Origin: Bradyrhizobium sp.
GTDB taxonomy: Bacteria; Pseudomonadota; Alphaproteobacteria; Rhizobiales; Xanthobacteraceae
Assembly: GCF_022844465.1 (NCBI RefSeq)
Contig: NZ_JALHLP010000023.1
Span: 1 to 64,000 of the forward strand
Reading direction: 5' to 3'
DNA length: 64,000 bases
Shown piece after piece: positions 63,616-64,000 of the stretch. The notes under the pieces were generated by a model. The model had not been told where the DNA came from, searched no databases, and worked only from the letters and a program-made list of their open reading frames with translations. Within the stretch, counting starts at the first letter, position 1. Each line of letters starts with the position of its first letter. The position numbers were made by a program, and so were the translations under genes.

Positions 63616-63742
63616 GTCATTCCGGGATGGTCCGTAGGACCAGACCTCAGATGCGCAATTGCGCATCGGGGAATCTCGAGATTCTCAGGTGCGCAGTTGC
63701 GCACCATAGTTCGATGCTTTGCATCGCCCCGGAATGACGACC
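63616..63742. repeat. Dispersed palindromic intergenic repeat
   Basis: Outer arms CGTCATTCCGGG (63616-63627) and its near-complement CCCGGAATGACG (63729-63740) enclose four small palindromes: GATGCGCAATTGCGCATC (63651-63668), GAATCTCGAGATTC (63672-63685), GGTGCGCAGTTGCGCACC (63689-63706) and CGATGCTTTGCATCG (63713-63727). Such elements recur between genes in Bradyrhizobium and Rhodopseudomonas genomes, as I recall; only this copy is in the window. Confidence 0.85.
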
Positions 63743-63749
63743 GAGAGAC

Positions 63750-64000
63750 TTAAGGCCTCAAGATCCCCGCGCCAGTCGTGGCCCTGCTCTCAAGCTCCGT
63801 ATGCGCCTTGGCCGCATCCTTCAACGCATAGGCATGGTTGATCGGCACGTGGAGCTTGCCGTTGATGACCGCCGCGAACAGCGTGTCGGCGCCTTCGAGC
63901 AGCTCCTTGCGCGTGCTGACGTAGTCATTGAGCTTTGGCCGGGTCGCAAACAGCGAGCCGTGATTATTGAGCTCCGCAAGCGCAAACGGCGGCACCGGGC
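63750..64000 (-). CDS. Quinone oxidoreductase-like medium-chain dehydrogenase, C-terminal part (cut by window edge)
   Basis: Only the last 83 codons are visible; the frame runs to the window edge. PFALAELNNHGSLFATRP, LNDYVSTRKELLEGADTLF and PINHAYALKDAAKAHTELES, ending TTGAGILRP, match the end of zeta-crystallin/QorA-like NADPH:quinone oxidoreductases. The catalytic and cofactor-binding regions lie outside, so no detail can be given. It follows the palindromic repeat by eight bases. Confidence 0.8.
   Translation of the reverse strand, partial: PVPPFALAELNNHGSLFATRPKLNDYVSTRKELLEGADTLFAAVINGKLHVPINHAYALKDAAKAHTELESRATTGAGILRP

Overview
The window looks like chromosome of a high-GC alphaproteobacterium, most likely Bradyrhizobium or a close relative. 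This is inferred from the nasT-nasS-nirA arrangement, the IS481-type end, the dispersed palindromic repeat near position 63,680, a long LapA-like type I secreted adhesin, and several small secreted proteins of the kind common in that group. No rRNA, tRNA or CRISPR array was seen.

Layout. 1-180: end of an IS481-family element. 384-13080: a Wzx/Wzy-type surface or exopolysaccharide cluster (polyprenyl-phosphate sugar-1-phosphate transferase, a fused GT4-WecG/TagA glycosyltransferase, an ExoF/Wza-like export protein, an ExoP/Wzz-like co-polymerase, a GH5 glycanase, another glycosyltransferase, a methyltransferase-like protein, a flippase and a polymerase/ligase-like membrane protein). 13412-14270: a Crp/Fnr-type regulator broken by a frameshift. 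14492-34769: a complete Lap-like system. It has a TolC-type outer-membrane channel, a LapB-like ABC exporter, a LapC/HlyD-like adaptor, a LapG-like periplasmic cysteine protease, and facing them a 4,499-residue RTX/VCBS adhesin. The adhesin's N-terminal retention module ends in a Pro-Ala-Ala-Gly cleavage motif. 35038-41739: small secreted proteins, an orphan HicB-like protein, a class III aminotransferase, a frameshifted DsbA-like gene, a PilZ protein, a glyoxalase-fold protein and an LTXXQ-type periplasmic protein. 42159-49069: a sugar-type ABC importer operon followed by a 2-hydroxyacid dehydrogenase and an amidase. 49184-55205: small secreted proteins, a cupin/RraA pair, and the 5-oxoprolinase operon pxpB-pxpC-pxpA. 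55277-60730 (minus): nasT-nasS, a 326-base leader, nirA and a CysJ-like reductase, i.e. nitrate/nitrite sensing and nitrite (or sulfite) reduction. 60842-64000: rimO, a class III aminotransferase, a palindromic dispersed repeat, and the end of a quinone-oxidoreductase-like gene.

How the genes work together. The first 35 kb is a surface-attachment region. One cluster makes and exports a polysaccharide; next to it a type I secretion system exports a giant calcium-binding adhesin. By analogy with Pseudomonas LapA, the adhesin is expected to stay lodged in the outer membrane until the LapG-like protease cuts its PAAG site. The c-di-GMP receptor LapD, which normally restrains LapG, is not in this window. 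The rest is metabolic: solute uptake, 5-oxoproline breakdown and assimilatory nitrite reduction under NasS/NasT control.

The observations most worth following are the Lap-like system without a linked lapD, including a PAAG tetrapeptide inside the protease itself; a nine-unit hexanucleotide tract and a 539-base internal duplication in the adhesin gene; the broken Crp-type regulator beside it; the CysJ-like protein that has an iron-sulfur module in place of flavodoxin; and candidate RNA hairpins in the nirA leader. All functional calls rest on reading the sequence and on family knowledge; no database search was run.
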